Below, in pieces: positions 22,352 to 22,558 of a stretch of DNA of 22,558 nt. The first letter of the stretch is position 1. Every line of letters starts with the position of its first letter. The notes under the pieces are model-generated. The model searched no databases and was not told where the DNA came from. It saw nothing but the letters and a program-made list of their open reading frames with translations. Source of the stretch: JAXHTH01 sp034211115 (GTDB lineage: Bacteria > Planctomycetota > Phycisphaerae > Phycisphaerales > SM1A02); the NCBI GenBank assembly GCA_034211115.1, contig JAXHTH010000196.1, positions 1-22,558 of the forward strand, written 5' to 3'. The position numbers were made by a program, and so were the translations under genes.

Positions 22352-22558
22352 ATGTGCGGAATCGTCGCGTATATCGGACAGAAGCCCGCCCGGGCCCTCC
22401 TGCTGGAGGGCCTGAAGCGACTGGAGTACCGCGGCTACGACTCCGCGGGCATGGCCGTCCTCAACCACGGCCTCCGCGTGGTCAAGTCCGTCGGCCGCGT
22501 CCGCGTCCTCGAGGAGATGCTCCAGGAGCTGGAGGACTTCGACGGCTCCATCGGCATC
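22352..22558 (+). CDS. glmS: Glutamine-fructose-6-phosphate aminotransferase, N-terminal part (runs off right edge)
   Basis: This enzyme makes glucosamine 6-phosphate from fructose 6-phosphate and glutamine, the first step to UDP-GlcNAc for peptidoglycan and lipopolysaccharide. The visible 69 residues begin MCGIVAYIG, where Cys2 becomes the N-terminal nucleophile of the glutaminase domain after Met removal, followed by LLLEGLKRLEYRGYDSAGMA, the diagnostic GlmS segment. The Shine-Dalgarno is a GGAGGAG run about 13-20 nt upstream, a little far from the ATG. The isomerase domains lie outside the window. The gene is divergent from rarA. Confidence 0.96.
   Translation, partial: MCGIVAYIGQKPARALLLEGLKRLEYRGYDSAGMAVLNHGLRVVKSVGRVRVLEEMLQELEDFDGSIGI

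Overview
The window is about 22.5 kb of GC-rich bacterial DNA, densely coding, with most genes on the minus strand. Several features point to a planctomycete, probably of the Phycisphaerae type. These are a secreted protein with Cys-rich 'GACCF..DGTC' modules and a C-terminal pair of dockerin-like 'GDITGP..DG' repeats, a sigma-70 protein with a planctomycete-style N-terminus, Ala/Pro/Glu-rich low-complexity proteins, and REP-like palindromes between genes. The lineage is inferred from protein style; no marker RNA gene is present.

Layout from left to right. (1) Positions 1-428 hold the N-terminal part of a sigma-70 family sigma factor (minus), preceded by a hairpin-rich leader. (2) ndk (953-1423, minus) follows, then an acidic low-complexity protein with a hydrophobic C-terminus (1607-3280, minus). 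(3) A small PilZ protein (plus) converges on a large secreted multidomain protein (minus) across a hairpin. (4) trkA-trkH, a K+ uptake operon (8877 down to 5935, minus), has a good promoter candidate. (5) A pentaheme cytochrome lipoprotein (minus) follows a shortened REP-associated transposase-like gene. (6) An aldo/keto reductase gene (minus) lies between two direct copies of a compound hairpin-plus-heptamer repeat. (7) An M48 metallopeptidase with a TerB-like C-terminus and a small YbjN-like protein form a likely operon ending at a clear intrinsic terminator. (8) A thiolase (minus) has two related palindromes downstream. (9) On the plus strand are class I fructose-1,6-bisphosphatase and an outer-membrane porin. 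(10) An anchored LysM/L,D-transpeptidase (minus) comes next, then rarA and 5-formyltetrahydrofolate cyclo-ligase (minus operon). The start of glmS runs off the right edge (plus).

Most genes are housekeeping or envelope functions: nucleotide balance, K+ homeostasis, gluconeogenesis, acetyl-CoA chemistry, folate, amino sugar supply and wall cross-linking. GlmS and the L,D-transpeptidase both fit a peptidoglycan-bearing envelope. I found no phage, CRISPR, defence island or biosynthetic cluster. The less ordinary signals are the direct repeats around the aldo/keto reductase next to a transposase-like fragment, the structured sigma-factor leader, slippage-prone repeats inside rarA, and the peptidase/TerB/YbjN operon.
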